Shown here: positions 34,253 to 42,914 of the stretch, piece after piece
Layout: every line of letters starts with the position of its first letter
Numbering within the stretch: position 1 is the first letter of the stretch
Origin: an uncultured Caulobacterales bacterium
GTDB taxonomy: Bacteria; Pseudomonadota; Alphaproteobacteria; Caulobacterales; Maricaulaceae
Direction: 5' to 3'
Assembly (NCBI GenBank): GCA_947503715.1
Contig: CANNER010000001.1
Span: 372,001 to 436,000 of the forward strand
DNA length: 64,000 bases
Notes under the pieces: generated by a model
Databases searched by the model: none
The model's input: only the letters and a program-made list of their open reading frames with translations
What the model was told of the DNA's origin: nothing
Translations under genes and position numbers: made by a program

Positions 34253-35260
34253 CTAAGCGCTTTGCGGCGGCGGACCGGTGCGAATCCACTGCGAGAAGAG
34301 CCATTTTTCGCCGGAGATTGGTGGCAACCCGGCATGGAGCGTATTTGGATCAGGCTGACCCTGATGATCCACATTCGCAAAGAGGAGCGCTCCTCCTTTC
34401 TGGCACCGGAATTTCTGGCTGATCTTGGGAAATGCCGTTTCGGCACCTTCAAAGTCGTCATTCAGATAGACGAGACAGGTTGCCAAACGTTGGCCAAATC
34501 GGCGTATATCCGCAGCATGGGCGGGTTTATTGGGATCAAGATAATCGTGGTGCGGTCGAAATTGCTGTCCGACTTTGTAGTGAAGGACACTCGAATTTTC
34601 CATGAGGAACACGGGCATGTCCGTGAGTTTCGAAATCCGCGTTTGGATTAAAAGCAAAATGAGGTCGAGTTCCAAGAGACCGAAACTCACGGATGAATTC
34701 GTGCGACTCTCACTCTCTCGTCCGTCCGCCACGGTCGCGTCATAGGTGCGCGCGCGGACAAGATTAGGACGGGCTCTCGCGATCATCCAGTCGCAAAACC
34801 GGGGCGGCAAAAAGTTTTCACATTTTCGAATACGGGGGTTTTGACTGAGGATTTGTTTTTCGGGCAGGCGCAATAAAGCCTCAATATCGATTTGTTTTCG
34901 TAACGCGATCAGGTCGGCTTGGCTCGCATTCCAAGTGCCATCTTTATCCATTTGGTCAGCAAAAACTGCAAGCTGTTGAGAGGCCGGCTCCCAACCCAGA
35001 AGCGCCGCTTCCGCCAAATAATCTAGCGCTTTGGGCCAGTCTTGCTGGCCGCGCAGGCCTGCGGCATGGATAATCGCGATGAATTGGGCGGCCTCACCAC
35101 TCCCCGCCTCATGCGCTTGTTTTAAGAATATTTGACCGTCCTCAAATGCTTTGCGCGATGTGGGTTTGGCGACCATTTGTTGTCCCAGCGTGGTCATCGC
35201 GGCTATATTTCCGCGCGAGGCTGCCGCTTTTAAATGTTCCGGGCTTTCATATTGGCTCAC
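34253..35260 (-). CDS. 2-oxoglutarate/Fe(II) oxygenase (prolyl 4-hydroxylase-like) with N-terminal Sel1-like repeats
   Basis: 335 residues in two parts. Residues about 1-125 are Sel1/TPR-like helix pairs (AAASRGNIAAMTTLGQQMVA, AGSGEAAQFIAIIHAAGLRG and ALDYLAEAALLGWEPASQQL). Residues 140-330 are a P4Hc dioxygenase domain: YKVGQQFRPHHDYLD supplies the HxD iron ligands near 243, and NTLHAGLPPISGEKWLFSQW supplies the distal His and the basic residue for 2-oxoglutarate. The family hydroxylates proline or other side chains in proteins, using Fe(II), oxygen and 2-oxoglutarate. The target is unknown; the repeats may recruit it. It is a single gene. Confidence 0.85.
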   Translation of the reverse strand: MSQYESPEHLKAAASRGNIAAMTTLGQQMVAKPTSRKAFEDGQIFLKQAHEAGSGEAAQFIAIIHAAGLRGQQDWPKALDYLAEAALLGWEPASQQLAVFADQMDKDGTWNASQADLIALRKQIDIEALLRLPEKQILSQNPRIRKCENFLPPRFCDWMIARARPNLVRARTYDATVADGRESESRTNSSVSFGLLELDLILLLIQTRISKLTDMPVFLMENSSVLHYKVGQQFRPHHDYLDPNKPAHAADIRRFGQRLATCLVYLNDDFEGAETAFPKISQKFRCQKGGALLFANVDHQGQPDPNTLHAGLPPISGEKWLFSQWIRTGPPPQSA

Positions 35261-35397
35261 GTCAATTCCTCGATACGCATTGCAAGATGCGACTAACTCT
35301 AGTCTCTATTTAACGAAATGGCTTTCATATTTGAGGGCAGTCAATGAGAGTCTCAGGGGGCGAGAGTCGTATTTTGGCGTTAAACTCAAAATGCGCT

Positions 35398-36051
35398 CTA
35401 AGCCGGACAAACCGCCCCGGTATCAATCCACGCCTGCGTTAATGCCCCGAACTCCGCCTGCGTGCCCGGTGCGGGTTCACGGCCTTCGCCGGGGTTCCAT
35501 CCCCAGCCGACCAGGCCGTCTTCGGCATTATGTTCGTGCAAATCTTCAAGTGTACGACCACCATTGCGGTCTTCATCTTTTAATTGCTCGCAAATTTCGC
35601 GGACGCTGAGGCCCTGCCAGCCCATTTCAAGTGGGGCGACGTGCCAGGGCGCGTGACCGGGGATGGAGCCTTCCATGCCGACATAGCTGACATTTTCCGA
35701 GCCGTGACAGGTCGAGCATTCCATGGCGGGCGCGCCGAATGTGTCTTCGCCGCGCACGATCATTGGCTGATGCGGGGTCATGTCATCGCCTTGCGTGATC
35801 GAGCCTTCGCGCGGATGACAATTCATACAGCGCGGGTGGCCGATGACTTTGAACATCTCGTCGAATAATGCGGCGGACCGCTCACTCTCATTCGTGATCG
35901 AATTAAATGAAGCAGGGGCGGCGAGAGTTTCACCGGAAACTTGCACGCGTGGGGCAGGGGTTGAAACTGTTTCTAACGTCCCTGTTGAGGCTGTGTCGCC
36001 ACAAGCGGTCAAGAGAGCGGCGGCTGCCGTGAAGATAAATAAATGTCGCAT
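35398..36051 (-). CDS. Dihaem c-type cytochrome lipoprotein
   Basis: 217-residue periplasmic electron carrier. The signal is MRHLFIFTAAAALLTAC with Cys-17 as the lipid-anchored residue. Two haem c motifs, CMNCH near residue 75 and CSTCH near 111, show a dihaem protein. The stop-to-start gap from the molybdenum subunit gene upstream is two bases, so this cytochrome is the third gene of the operon and probably takes electrons from the hydroxylase to the respiratory chain, in place of a FAD subunit (inference). Confidence 0.85.
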   Translation of the reverse strand: MRHLFIFTAAAALLTACGDTASTGTLETVSTPAPRVQVSGETLAAPASFNSITNESERSAALFDEMFKVIGHPRCMNCHPREGSITQGDDMTPHQPMIVRGEDTFGAPAMECSTCHGSENVSYVGMEGSIPGHAPWHVAPLEMGWQGLSVREICEQLKDEDRNGGRTLEDLHEHNAEDGLVGWGWNPGEGREPAPGTQAEFGALTQAWIDTGAVCPA

Positions 36052-36053
36052 GA

Positions 36054-38216
36054 TTACACACCTACCGGATCGTTCAGGCCAATAATGGGCAGATTGTGAT
36101 GACGTGTACCGTCCAAGCGACGCAGAGCATTGGCAATGGCGGGGCCGATGGGCGGCGTGCCGGGTTCGCCGATCCCTGTCGGGTTTTCGTCACTGTCGAT
36201 AATCGCAACCTCAATCTGCGGCATTTCGTGAATGCGCAGTGAGCGATAATCGTGGAAATTGGATTGGTCGACTTTGCCGCCTTGGCCCAGCGTGATCTCG
36301 TCAAAGAGAACCGCGCCGAGGCCGTAACCAATGCCCCCTTCAATCTGCGCGCGGATGACGTTCGGATTAATCGGTTGCCCGCAATCTACGGCACACCAGA
36401 CTTTATGCACTTTCGGCTTCCCGTTTTTCATAGAGACCTCTGCGACCTGTGCGCAATATGTGCCAAAGCTCTTATGCACGGCGACGCCCAGTTTGCGCTC
36501 CGGGTTCATTTTGCGATTGAAATTTGCCATTTCCGCGACACGCGCCAGAACGGCTTTCTCACGTGGATCTTTGAGCAGACGCATCCGGCCCGATACAGGA
36601 TGAAGGCCCTGTTTCTCCAACATCTCGTCAATCATTGTTTCCATGACATAGGCCGTATGGGTGTGCCCGACAGAGCGCCACCAGAGCGGCGGGACGCCGA
36701 TATCGACCATATGCGCGGTCAGGCGATGATCCGGCATCTCGTAATAGGGCTCCTTAATGCCTTCGATCATGGTCGCATCGACCTCTGCGCCCGTGTCGAA
36801 AGGTGTGCCTTTGGTCAGGGATTGTGAGGCGACTGTCTGTTCCCAGCCGAGGATGTCCCCGGATCTGTCCATGGCCGCGCGAACCTTGTGGGTTGCGATG
36901 GGGCGGTAATAGCCGCCTTTAATATCATTGGTCCGCGTCCACATGAATTTCACAGGGCGGTCCATGCCGGACGCTTTGAATATAGCGGCGGCTTCGGCGG
37001 CGAAATGTGCTGTCGGCGTCGCGAGCCGGCCAAAGCTTCCGCCTGCCAGCATCGTGTTAAGCCGGATATTTGATTGATCCATGCCCAGCACAGCCGCGAG
37101 CGTGCCGTGGTCAATCGTCTGTATCTGTGAGCCCATCCAGACATCGACGGACCCGTCTTCCGCGCGTTCCAAGACGGCATCGAGCGGTTCCATCGTGGCA
37201 TGGGCGAGGAAGGGGAAGTAAAACTCCGCCTCGTGGATAAATGTGCCGTCTTCTTCTGCAGCGGCGAGGGCGACGGCGGCATCACCCGTTTTTGCGGCCT
37301 CAATCCCGTCCGTGCGGGCCGCGTCGACGAAGAGTTGACGCAGGGCGGCAGAGTCGCGCGTCTCCGCACCGTCATCCGACCAATTCAGGACAAGCTTGTC
37401 GCGGGCCTTAAGTGCAGCAAACGTGTTCTCAGCCAGGACGGCGACGCCCTGTGGGACGGTGACGATATCGACGACACCTTTGACGTTTCGGGCTTCCCTA
37501 TCGTCCATAGAGGCGAGTGTGCCGCCAAAAGCGGGCGGATGCGCGGCAACGGCCACCAACATATTCGGGCGGTAGAGATCGATTGTGAATTCCGCCGTTC
37601 CGGTGGACTTCCTGAGACTGTCAATTTTCGGCCTATCCGTGCCGATAAATTTGAAGTCCTTTTTGGCTTTGAGCGTTGGCTCGACGGGCGGTTCAATTTT
37701 GGATGCCGCTTCGGCGAGTTCGCCGAATGTCGCCGAGTTGCTACTGCCGCGAACGATCCCGTCGGATACCGTAATGGCGGAAGGCTTCATGCCCCATTTT
37801 TCCGCCGCCGCTTGGACGAGCATGGCGCGGGCCGTCGCGCCCGCTTGACGCATTTGGGTGTAACTGCTGGCCATAGCGGTGGATCCGCCCGTGCCTTGGA
37901 CTCCGAACAGGACGTTGGCATATTTCGTGACATCGGCGGGCGCATGTTCGACGCGCATTTGATCCCAATCCGCATCCAACTCTTCGGCAACAAGTGTGGC
38001 GAGTCCGGTCCAGGGCCCTTGGCCGAATTCGATATGTTTCGACAGAATGGTCACGGTATTGTCCGGCGCGATGCGGATGAAAGCATTGGGCGCGAAAGGA
38101 TTGCTGGAGGTTTGCGCGAGGACTTTCTTGCCCTTTAGGGGAAGGGCGAGACCGAGCACAAGAGCGCCACTGCCTGCAAGAACGCCGCGACGGGAGGGAT
38201 TAAATACGGTTCCCAT
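36054..38216 (-). CDS. Molybdenum hydroxylase large subunit (xanthine dehydrogenase family, isoquinoline 1-oxidoreductase beta-like)
   Basis: 720-residue molybdopterin-cytosine-dinucleotide subunit. The start carries a Tat signal (SRRGVLAGSGALVLGLALP), so the folded enzyme is exported. Mo-cofactor segments include FGQGPWTGLATLVAEELD, GGSFGRLATPTAHFAAEA, and the region with the catalytic Glu near the C-terminus, GEPGTPPIGPAIANAL. It has the split, duplicated architecture of IorB-type proteins rather than XdhB. The substrate could be an aldehyde or N-heterocycle; it is not deducible. ATG 38216 was chosen over 38291 because the Tat motif follows it directly. It is one base after the 2Fe-2S subunit stop. 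Confidence 0.88.
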   Translation of the reverse strand: MGTVFNPSRRGVLAGSGALVLGLALPLKGKKVLAQTSSNPFAPNAFIRIAPDNTVTILSKHIEFGQGPWTGLATLVAEELDADWDQMRVEHAPADVTKYANVLFGVQGTGGSTAMASSYTQMRQAGATARAMLVQAAAEKWGMKPSAITVSDGIVRGSSNSATFGELAEAASKIEPPVEPTLKAKKDFKFIGTDRPKIDSLRKSTGTAEFTIDLYRPNMLVAVAAHPPAFGGTLASMDDREARNVKGVVDIVTVPQGVAVLAENTFAALKARDKLVLNWSDDGAETRDSAALRQLFVDAARTDGIEAAKTGDAAVALAAAEEDGTFIHEAEFYFPFLAHATMEPLDAVLERAEDGSVDVWMGSQIQTIDHGTLAAVLGMDQSNIRLNTMLAGGSFGRLATPTAHFAAEAAAIFKASGMDRPVKFMWTRTNDIKGGYYRPIATHKVRAAMDRSGDILGWEQTVASQSLTKGTPFDTGAEVDATMIEGIKEPYYEMPDHRLTAHMVDIGVPPLWWRSVGHTHTAYVMETMIDEMLEKQGLHPVSGRMRLLKDPREKAVLARVAEMANFNRKMNPERKLGVAVHKSFGTYCAQVAEVSMKNGKPKVHKVWCAVDCGQPINPNVIRAQIEGGIGYGLGAVLFDEITLGQGGKVDQSNFHDYRSLRIHEMPQIEVAIIDSDENPTGIGEPGTPPIGPAIANALRRLDGTRHHNLPIIGLNDPVGV

Positions 38217-38217
38217 C

Positions 38218-38673
38218 TTAAACCTCCTTCGCCGCGTTTTTGATCGCTTGGCGAATACGGACATAGGTCGCGCAGCGGCAAATATTGCCATTCATCGCGG
38301 TGTCGATATCCTCATCAGATGGGTTCGGGACTTTCTTGAGCAGGGCGACGGCGCTCATGACCTGACCGGATTGGCAATAGCCGCATTGCGGGACATCTAT
38401 GCCGGTCCAGGCCTTTTGCACGGCGCTGGCTTCCTTGCCCTCAAGTCCTTCAATCGTTGTAACCTCGCTGCCTTCCATGAATTTTACGGGAGTCACGCAG
38501 GAGCGGCGGGTCTCGCCGTTTACATGCACAGTACAGGCCCCGCATTGCGCCATGCCGCAACCGAATTTCGTGCCTGTGAGTTTCATCTCATCACGGATGA
38601 CCCAGAGTAGGGGCGTGTCAGGGTCGACATCAGTTTTGACGCTCTTCCCATTTACAGTCAGTTCAATCGCCAT
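38218..38673 (-). CDS. 2Fe-2S subunit of molybdenum hydroxylase (IorA-like)
   Basis: 151-residue small subunit with two [2Fe-2S] clusters. The N-terminal plant-type ferredoxin domain has [18 protein letters not shown] plus RRSCVTP. The C-terminal all-helical domain has [11 protein letters not shown] and [17 protein letters not shown]. It passes electrons from the Mo centre onward. ATG 38673 ([13 protein letters not shown]) fits the family start; the extra 36 codons upstream are not family-like. It is first in the operon 2Fe-2S subunit, Mo subunit, cytochrome. It has no signal of its own, so it is probably exported in complex with the Tat-bearing large subunit. Confidence 0.92.
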   Translation of the reverse strand: MAIELTVNGKSVKTDVDPDTPLLWVIRDEMKLTGTKFGCGMAQCGACTVHVNGETRRSCVTPVKFMEGSEVTTIEGLEGKEASAVQKAWTGIDVPQCGYCQSGQVMSAVALLKKVPNPSDEDIDTAMNGNICRCATYVRIRQAIKNAAKEV

Positions 38674-38876
38674 AAGTCTCTCTCCAAATCCGTCGTCCCG
38701 CAATTCCAATAGCACATTTACCAGGCAAGCTCCAATCGCTGACTTTATATCAATCATATCTTGCGGTTCACTGGGTAACACCCGGCTTTAGTTGCGAATG
38801 ATTATTATAAGCGTTTAGGATTGACCTGCGTCTTCCGCTTTGGCAGAGAGACGGCATATAAAAAGGACCTGTCAAA

Positions 38877-39428
38877 ATGTCTCCGAAACTTCGCAAATAT
38901 CTCATTCTGGCTCACCTCTGGGCGGCTGGCTTCATGGCCCCCGCCTTTGCGCTTCATGCGATTTCCGGCGGGCTTTATCTCATGAATATAAAGGGTGACT
39001 TTGCCAAACAGGAGCTGGTCCTTCCGGCAGGGGCGACTTTAGATTTTAAATCCGAGACGCTGGAAACGGAGGTCCGTGATCTTCTTGTCCGCGCGGATGT
39101 TGATTATAATTTTGAATATATTCGCAATCGCGGCTCAGTCATCCAACTCCGGCCAACCTCGCGGGAATATATCGAATTTCGTCAGACGCCCGAAGGTCTG
39201 GCTGCGTCGACAGTGACGCCGGATACGGTAGCCGCCTTTATGGAACTCCATAAAGGGCACGGGCCGACCGCGTTTAAGACATATCAAAAAATCGTAGCGG
39301 TCATGCTCTTACTTGTGGTGTTGGGTGGTATCTTGGTTGGACTGCTAGCCAAAGCCTATCGCCGTCAAACGATCATCGCGACGATTGCAGGTACGGCTAT
39401 TTTCATACTCGTAGGGTTCCTACTCTAG
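38877..39428 (+). CDS. PepSY-like two-helix membrane protein
   Basis: 183-residue protein. The first hydrophobic segment (LILAHLWAAGFMAPAFALHAISGGLYLM, residues about 9-36) resembles the PepSY-associated helix of iron-reductase-like proteins, with a Lys/Arg start. A periplasmic domain of about 100 residues follows. The C-terminal third has two further hydrophobic stretches (VAVMLLLVVLGGILVGLLA and TIIATIAGTAIFILVGFLL). The periplasmic segment has no Cys. It is transcribed with the racemase gene four bases downstream. The function is not known. Confidence 0.6.
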   Translation: MSPKLRKYLILAHLWAAGFMAPAFALHAISGGLYLMNIKGDFAKQELVLPAGATLDFKSETLETEVRDLLVRADVDYNFEYIRNRGSVIQLRPTSREYIEFRQTPEGLAASTVTPDTVAAFMELHKGHGPTAFKTYQKIVAVMLLLVVLGGILVGLLAKAYRRQTIIATIAGTAIFILVGFLL

Positions 39429-39431
39429 CCG

Positions 39432-40127
39432 ATGAAAACGATCGGCCTGATTGGCGGCATGAGCTGGGAAAGCTCTGCCGAATATTATCGTATCTGCAAC
39501 GAAACAGTTCAATCGCGTTTGGACGGGTCGCACTCTGCAAAGATCATCATGTGGTCGGTCGATTTCGCGCCGATAGCTGACCTTCAACATGAGGGGCACT
39601 GGGACGAGCTCTCGTCAATCCTGTCTCATGCCGCCTTATCACTTGAAAAGGCAGGCGCGGATATGATCGTCATTTGCACGAATACGATGCATTGTTTGGC
39701 CGATGAGATTGCAGAGACGGTCAATATTCCACTTATTCACATTGCGGATGCCGCGGCCGCGGCCGTCAAGTCAGATGGCCTTAAGACAGTGGGATTGCTC
39801 GGTACATCTTTCACAATGGAACAGGGATTTTATCGGGACCGTATCGAGGAGAATTACGACCTCGATGTTATCATCCCGAACGCAGCGGATAGAGACAGTG
39901 TTCACACTATTATTTATGAAGAGCTGGTCAGAGGGACAATTTCTGAAACCTCCCGTCAAAACTATCAAGAGAGTGTTGCGCGATTGGTTGCGCGCGGCGC
40001 GCAGGGCGTCATTCTTGGCTGTACAGAGATAGGCTTATTATTGCGGCCTGAGGATTGTGATGTCCCGCTTTATGATACGGCCAAAATACATGCCCTAGCG
40101 GCGGTTGAGGCCGCGCTGAAAACCTAA
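39432..40127 (+). CDS. Aspartate/glutamate racemase family protein
   Basis: 231-residue cofactor-independent racemase of the Asp/Glu (YgeA-like) group. The N-terminus IGLIGGMSWESSAEYYR is a hallmark. The two catalytic cysteines are in MIVICTNTMH near residue 83 and VILGCTEIGLL near 193. It interconverts D- and L-aspartate or a related amino acid in the cytosol; YgeA itself acts on several amino acids. It follows the PepSY-like gene by four bases and overlaps the convergent phoU by four bases, with no terminator visible between them. Confidence 0.9.
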   Translation: MKTIGLIGGMSWESSAEYYRICNETVQSRLDGSHSAKIIMWSVDFAPIADLQHEGHWDELSSILSHAALSLEKAGADMIVICTNTMHCLADEIAETVNIPLIHIADAAAAAVKSDGLKTVGLLGTSFTMEQGFYRDRIEENYDLDVIIPNAADRDSVHTIIYEELVRGTISETSRQNYQESVARLVARGAQGVILGCTEIGLLLRPEDCDVPLYDTAKIHALAAVEAALKT

Positions 40128-40843
40128 AGCGTTTTCCGTACGCCGGGGTCCTGCATCATCGGGGCGAGGCTGGGGTCGTTTATGAGTTGGTCGGCTTTAG
40201 CGGTGAAATAAATCGCTTCGCAAATATTCGTAGCGTGATCGCCAATTCGTTCCAGATTTTTCGCGACGAAAAGCAATTCCGCACAGGCGGGTATGGTGCG
40301 CGGATCGCCCATCATCACGGTGACGAGTTCGCGGAAAATCGAGTTATAGAGATCGTCAATATCGCTATCGGCTTGCCAATAATGCAGCGCAGAAATCGCG
40401 TCTTCTTTCAACAGCGTGTCGAGCGCACCGGAAAGTTGTTTGCGCACCTGTTTTCCCATCCGGTAGACCGATTTCGACATATCAATGCGCGGTTCCTCAT
40501 TCAGGAGCAGGGCGCGTTTGGCGATGCCTTCCGCGAGGTCACCGACACGTTCAAGGTCGGCGGCAATCCGTGTCGCCCCGATAATCCGGCGCAGGTCTTG
40601 CGCGACGGGATTGCGCAGCGCGATGATACGTTGGACGTCTTCATCGATTTTGTGCTGGCGCTTATTGGCATCACTGTCGCGGGCAATAATTTTTTCTGCA
40701 AGGACACTGTCGCGTTTTTTAAACGCCCGCATCGCGCCGTCTACCATTTCGGAGACGAGGGTGCCAAGTTCGGTCAAGGCGTGGGTCAGGCTTTTCAGGT
40801 CATTGTCATAGCCGGATACGATATGGGTGCTCTGGTCTCTCAT
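40124..40843 (-). CDS. phoU: Phosphate signalling complex protein PhoU
   Basis: 239-residue helical protein that silences PhoR signalling when the Pst transporter is phosphate-replete. It has two PhoU three-helix bundles: residues about 15-105 (LGTLVSEMVDGAMRAFKKRD and RDLRRIIGATRIAADLERVGD) and about 120-215 (LFVAKNLERIGDHATNICEA). The (E/D)RxGD motif occurs in both (LERVGD and LERIGD). It is last in the pst operon, eight bases after pstB, and its 3' end overlaps the convergent racemase gene. Confidence 0.95.
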   Translation of the reverse strand: MRDQSTHIVSGYDNDLKSLTHALTELGTLVSEMVDGAMRAFKKRDSVLAEKIIARDSDANKRQHKIDEDVQRIIALRNPVAQDLRRIIGATRIAADLERVGDLAEGIAKRALLLNEEPRIDMSKSVYRMGKQVRKQLSGALDTLLKEDAISALHYWQADSDIDDLYNSIFRELVTVMMGDPRTIPACAELLFVAKNLERIGDHATNICEAIYFTAKADQLINDPSLAPMMQDPGVRKTL

Positions 40844-40851
40844 ACTGTCTC

Positions 40852-41616
40852 CTACCCCGTCCGTCCGGTAATGTAATCCTGTGTCCGCTGATTATCAGGA
40901 TTCGTAAAAATCTTCTCCGTATCATCATATTCGATCAGATCACCTTCATAGAAGAAGGCCGTCTTGTCGGAGACCCGCGCGGCCTGTGCCATGGAATGGG
41001 TGACAATAATGATGCAGTAGCGGGTTTTTAATTCCTCAATCAGGGCTTCCAATCGCGCGGTCGCAATGGGGTCTAGGGCGGAAGCCGGTTCGTCCATCAG
41101 GATAACCTCTGGCGAAATAGCAATGGCTCGCGCGATGACGAGGCGCTGTTGCTGCCCGCCCGATAGGTCCGTCCCCTGTTCCGTGAGGCGGTCCTTGACC
41201 TCTTCCCATAATCCGGCGCGGCGGAGGGATTTTTCGACGAGGGAATCCAGCTCCGCCTGTGTTTCCGTGAGGCCGTGAATGCGCGGGCCATAGGCGACAT
41301 TGTCATAGATGGATTTCGGAAAGGGATTGGGTTTTTGAAAGACCATCCCGACCCGTGCGCGCAGCAGGACAGGGTCAAGTGATGGGTCGTAAATATCCTC
41401 ACCATCCATCAAAATCTGACCCGAAAATTTAGCGCCGCCAATCGTCTCATTCATCCGGTTAAATGCGCGGAGAAAAGTCGATTTTCCGCAGCCGGACGGA
41501 CCGATAAAGGCCGTGACGCCGCGATCTGCAATGTCGATATCAATCCCGTGCAGGGCTTCCAGGTCGCCATATTGGACGCGCACATTGCGGCATTTGAATT
41601 TGATCTTATCCGTCAT
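40852..41616 (-). CDS. pstB: Phosphate ABC transporter ATP-binding protein
   Basis: ATPase of the high-affinity PstSCAB phosphate importer, 254 residues. Walker A is GPSGCGKST near residue 38, the Q-loop [11 protein letters not shown] is the PstB-specific form, the signature is LSGGQQQR near 147, and Walker B is [16 protein letters not shown] 41616 (MTDKIKFKC) gives the usual length; the open frame reaching further upstream overlaps pstA and is not coding. It is third from last in pstS-C-A-B-phoU. Confidence 0.96.
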   Translation of the reverse strand: MTDKIKFKCRNVRVQYGDLEALHGIDIDIADRGVTAFIGPSGCGKSTFLRAFNRMNETIGGAKFSGQILMDGEDIYDPSLDPVLLRARVGMVFQKPNPFPKSIYDNVAYGPRIHGLTETQAELDSLVEKSLRRAGLWEEVKDRLTEQGTDLSGGQQQRLVIARAIAISPEVILMDEPASALDPIATARLEALIEELKTRYCIIIVTHSMAQAARVSDKTAFFYEGDLIEYDDTEKIFTNPDNQRTQDYITGRTG

Positions 41617-41624
41617 CTCACATC

Positions 41625-42914
41625 CTAACGTCGTTTTCCAAGGCGTGAACGCAACCAAATCGCCAAGGCATTCATCGTCATAAGAATGGCGAGGAGAATT
41701 AGGATAGCCGCAGCCGTCCGCTCTGACCATGCGCGTTCCGGGCTTTCCGACCAAAGAAAAATTTGCACGGGCAGGGCGGTTGCAGGGTCGGTCACCGTTG
41801 TTGGAATTTCCGTCACAAAGGCGACCATCCCGATCATCAGCAGCGGCGCCGTCTCGCCAAGGACGAGGGCCATAGACACGATCGACCCCGTCAGAATGCC
41901 TGGCATGGCTTGCGGGACTTTCTGCTGAAAGACCGCCTGCACATGCGATGCGCCGAGGGAGAGCGCTCCGTCCACCATGGCAGGCGAGACACTGCGTAGG
42001 GCGGCGCGGGTGGCGATGACGATGGTCGGGAAAGCGCGTAAGGCGAGGACCATACCACCCACGAGTGGGATGGAGCGCTGGAAGCCGAAAATATTGATAA
42101 AGACGGCGAGGCCGAGAAGCCCGAAGATGATAGACGGTACTGCTGCCAAATTATTGATATTGATTTCGACCCAATCGCGGAGTCGATTGCGCGGCGCAAA
42201 TTCATCCAGATAAATCGCGGCCCCGACACCGATGGGCAGGGCGAGGATAAAGGCGATGATGACGATCATCACCGACCCCACAGCGGCAGACGCGATGCCC
42301 GCCAGTTCTGGATCGCGACTGTCGGGGTTGAAAAACAGGATGGAGTTAAATTTCTTTTTTATCGCGCCGCGGGCTCTCAAATCATCCAGCCAGAGGATTT
42401 GTTGATCGCTGATTTGGCGGCGGGCTTCGGGGACATTCCGGTCAATATGACCTTTCAGGAGTTGGTCCACTTGATCGGAGGTCGGCACAGTCATCACTAT
42501 TTTTGAGCCGATAATATCAGGATTTCGTACAACGCGTTTCCGGAGATGGTCGGTCGCACCGGATTCGGAAATCAGCGCAAAGAGGAGGTCTTTTTCGCCT
42601 GCTGTCCTCACGTCTGGAAACTTTGCTTCAATGGCATTTTCAACGATGGACTTGTAGTCCGCGATACGAAGGGTCTCGACACTGCGTTGGTCGGGCGGCG
42701 CAAAAGCACTCACGGTCATCTCGGCTTCCAGCGTGACGTAATGTTCCTGAAAGGCCGTCAGGCCCGTCGCGAAGAGAGACAGAAGCAGCCACCCTAATGA
42801 GGCAATGGCGAACAGGACTGCGGACAATCCGTAAAAGCGGAACCGTCTTTCCTTCGCATAACGCGACTTGAGGTGCTTGCGGGCCTTGTCCGACATGTGC
42901 TGCGACACGTTCAT
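41625..42914 (-). CDS. pstA: Phosphate ABC transporter permease PstA
   Basis: 429-residue inner-membrane permease. The C-terminal ~270 residues have the six-helix BPD_transp_1 fold with the EAA-type loop near residue 330 ([20 protein letters not shown]). The N-terminal ~190 residues after the first helix form a large periplasmic domain (DUF3333 type), which makes this longer than E. coli PstA (296). The basic cytosolic start is [19 protein letters not shown]. It overlaps pstC by four bases (ATGA). In the operon it precedes pstB by eight bases. Confidence 0.94.
   Translation of the reverse strand: MNVSQHMSDKARKHLKSRYAKERRFRFYGLSAVLFAIASLGWLLLSLFATGLTAFQEHYVTLEAEMTVSAFAPPDQRSVETLRIADYKSIVENAIEAKFPDVRTAGEKDLLFALISESGATDHLRKRVVRNPDIIGSKIVMTVPTSDQVDQLLKGHIDRNVPEARRQISDQQILWLDDLRARGAIKKKFNSILFFNPDSRDPELAGIASAAVGSVMIVIIAFILALPIGVGAAIYLDEFAPRNRLRDWVEININNLAAVPSIIFGLLGLAVFINIFGFQRSIPLVGGMVLALRAFPTIVIATRAALRSVSPAMVDGALSLGASHVQAVFQQKVPQAMPGILTGSIVSMALVLGETAPLLMIGMVAFVTEIPTTVTDPATALPVQIFLWSESPERAWSERTAAAILILLAILMTMNALAIWLRSRLGKRR

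Noticed and set aside
37200-38138. Plus-strand open frame of 312 codons
   Set aside because: Antisense shadow of the molybdenum subunit gene; Arg/Gly/Phe-rich and without a ribosome site.
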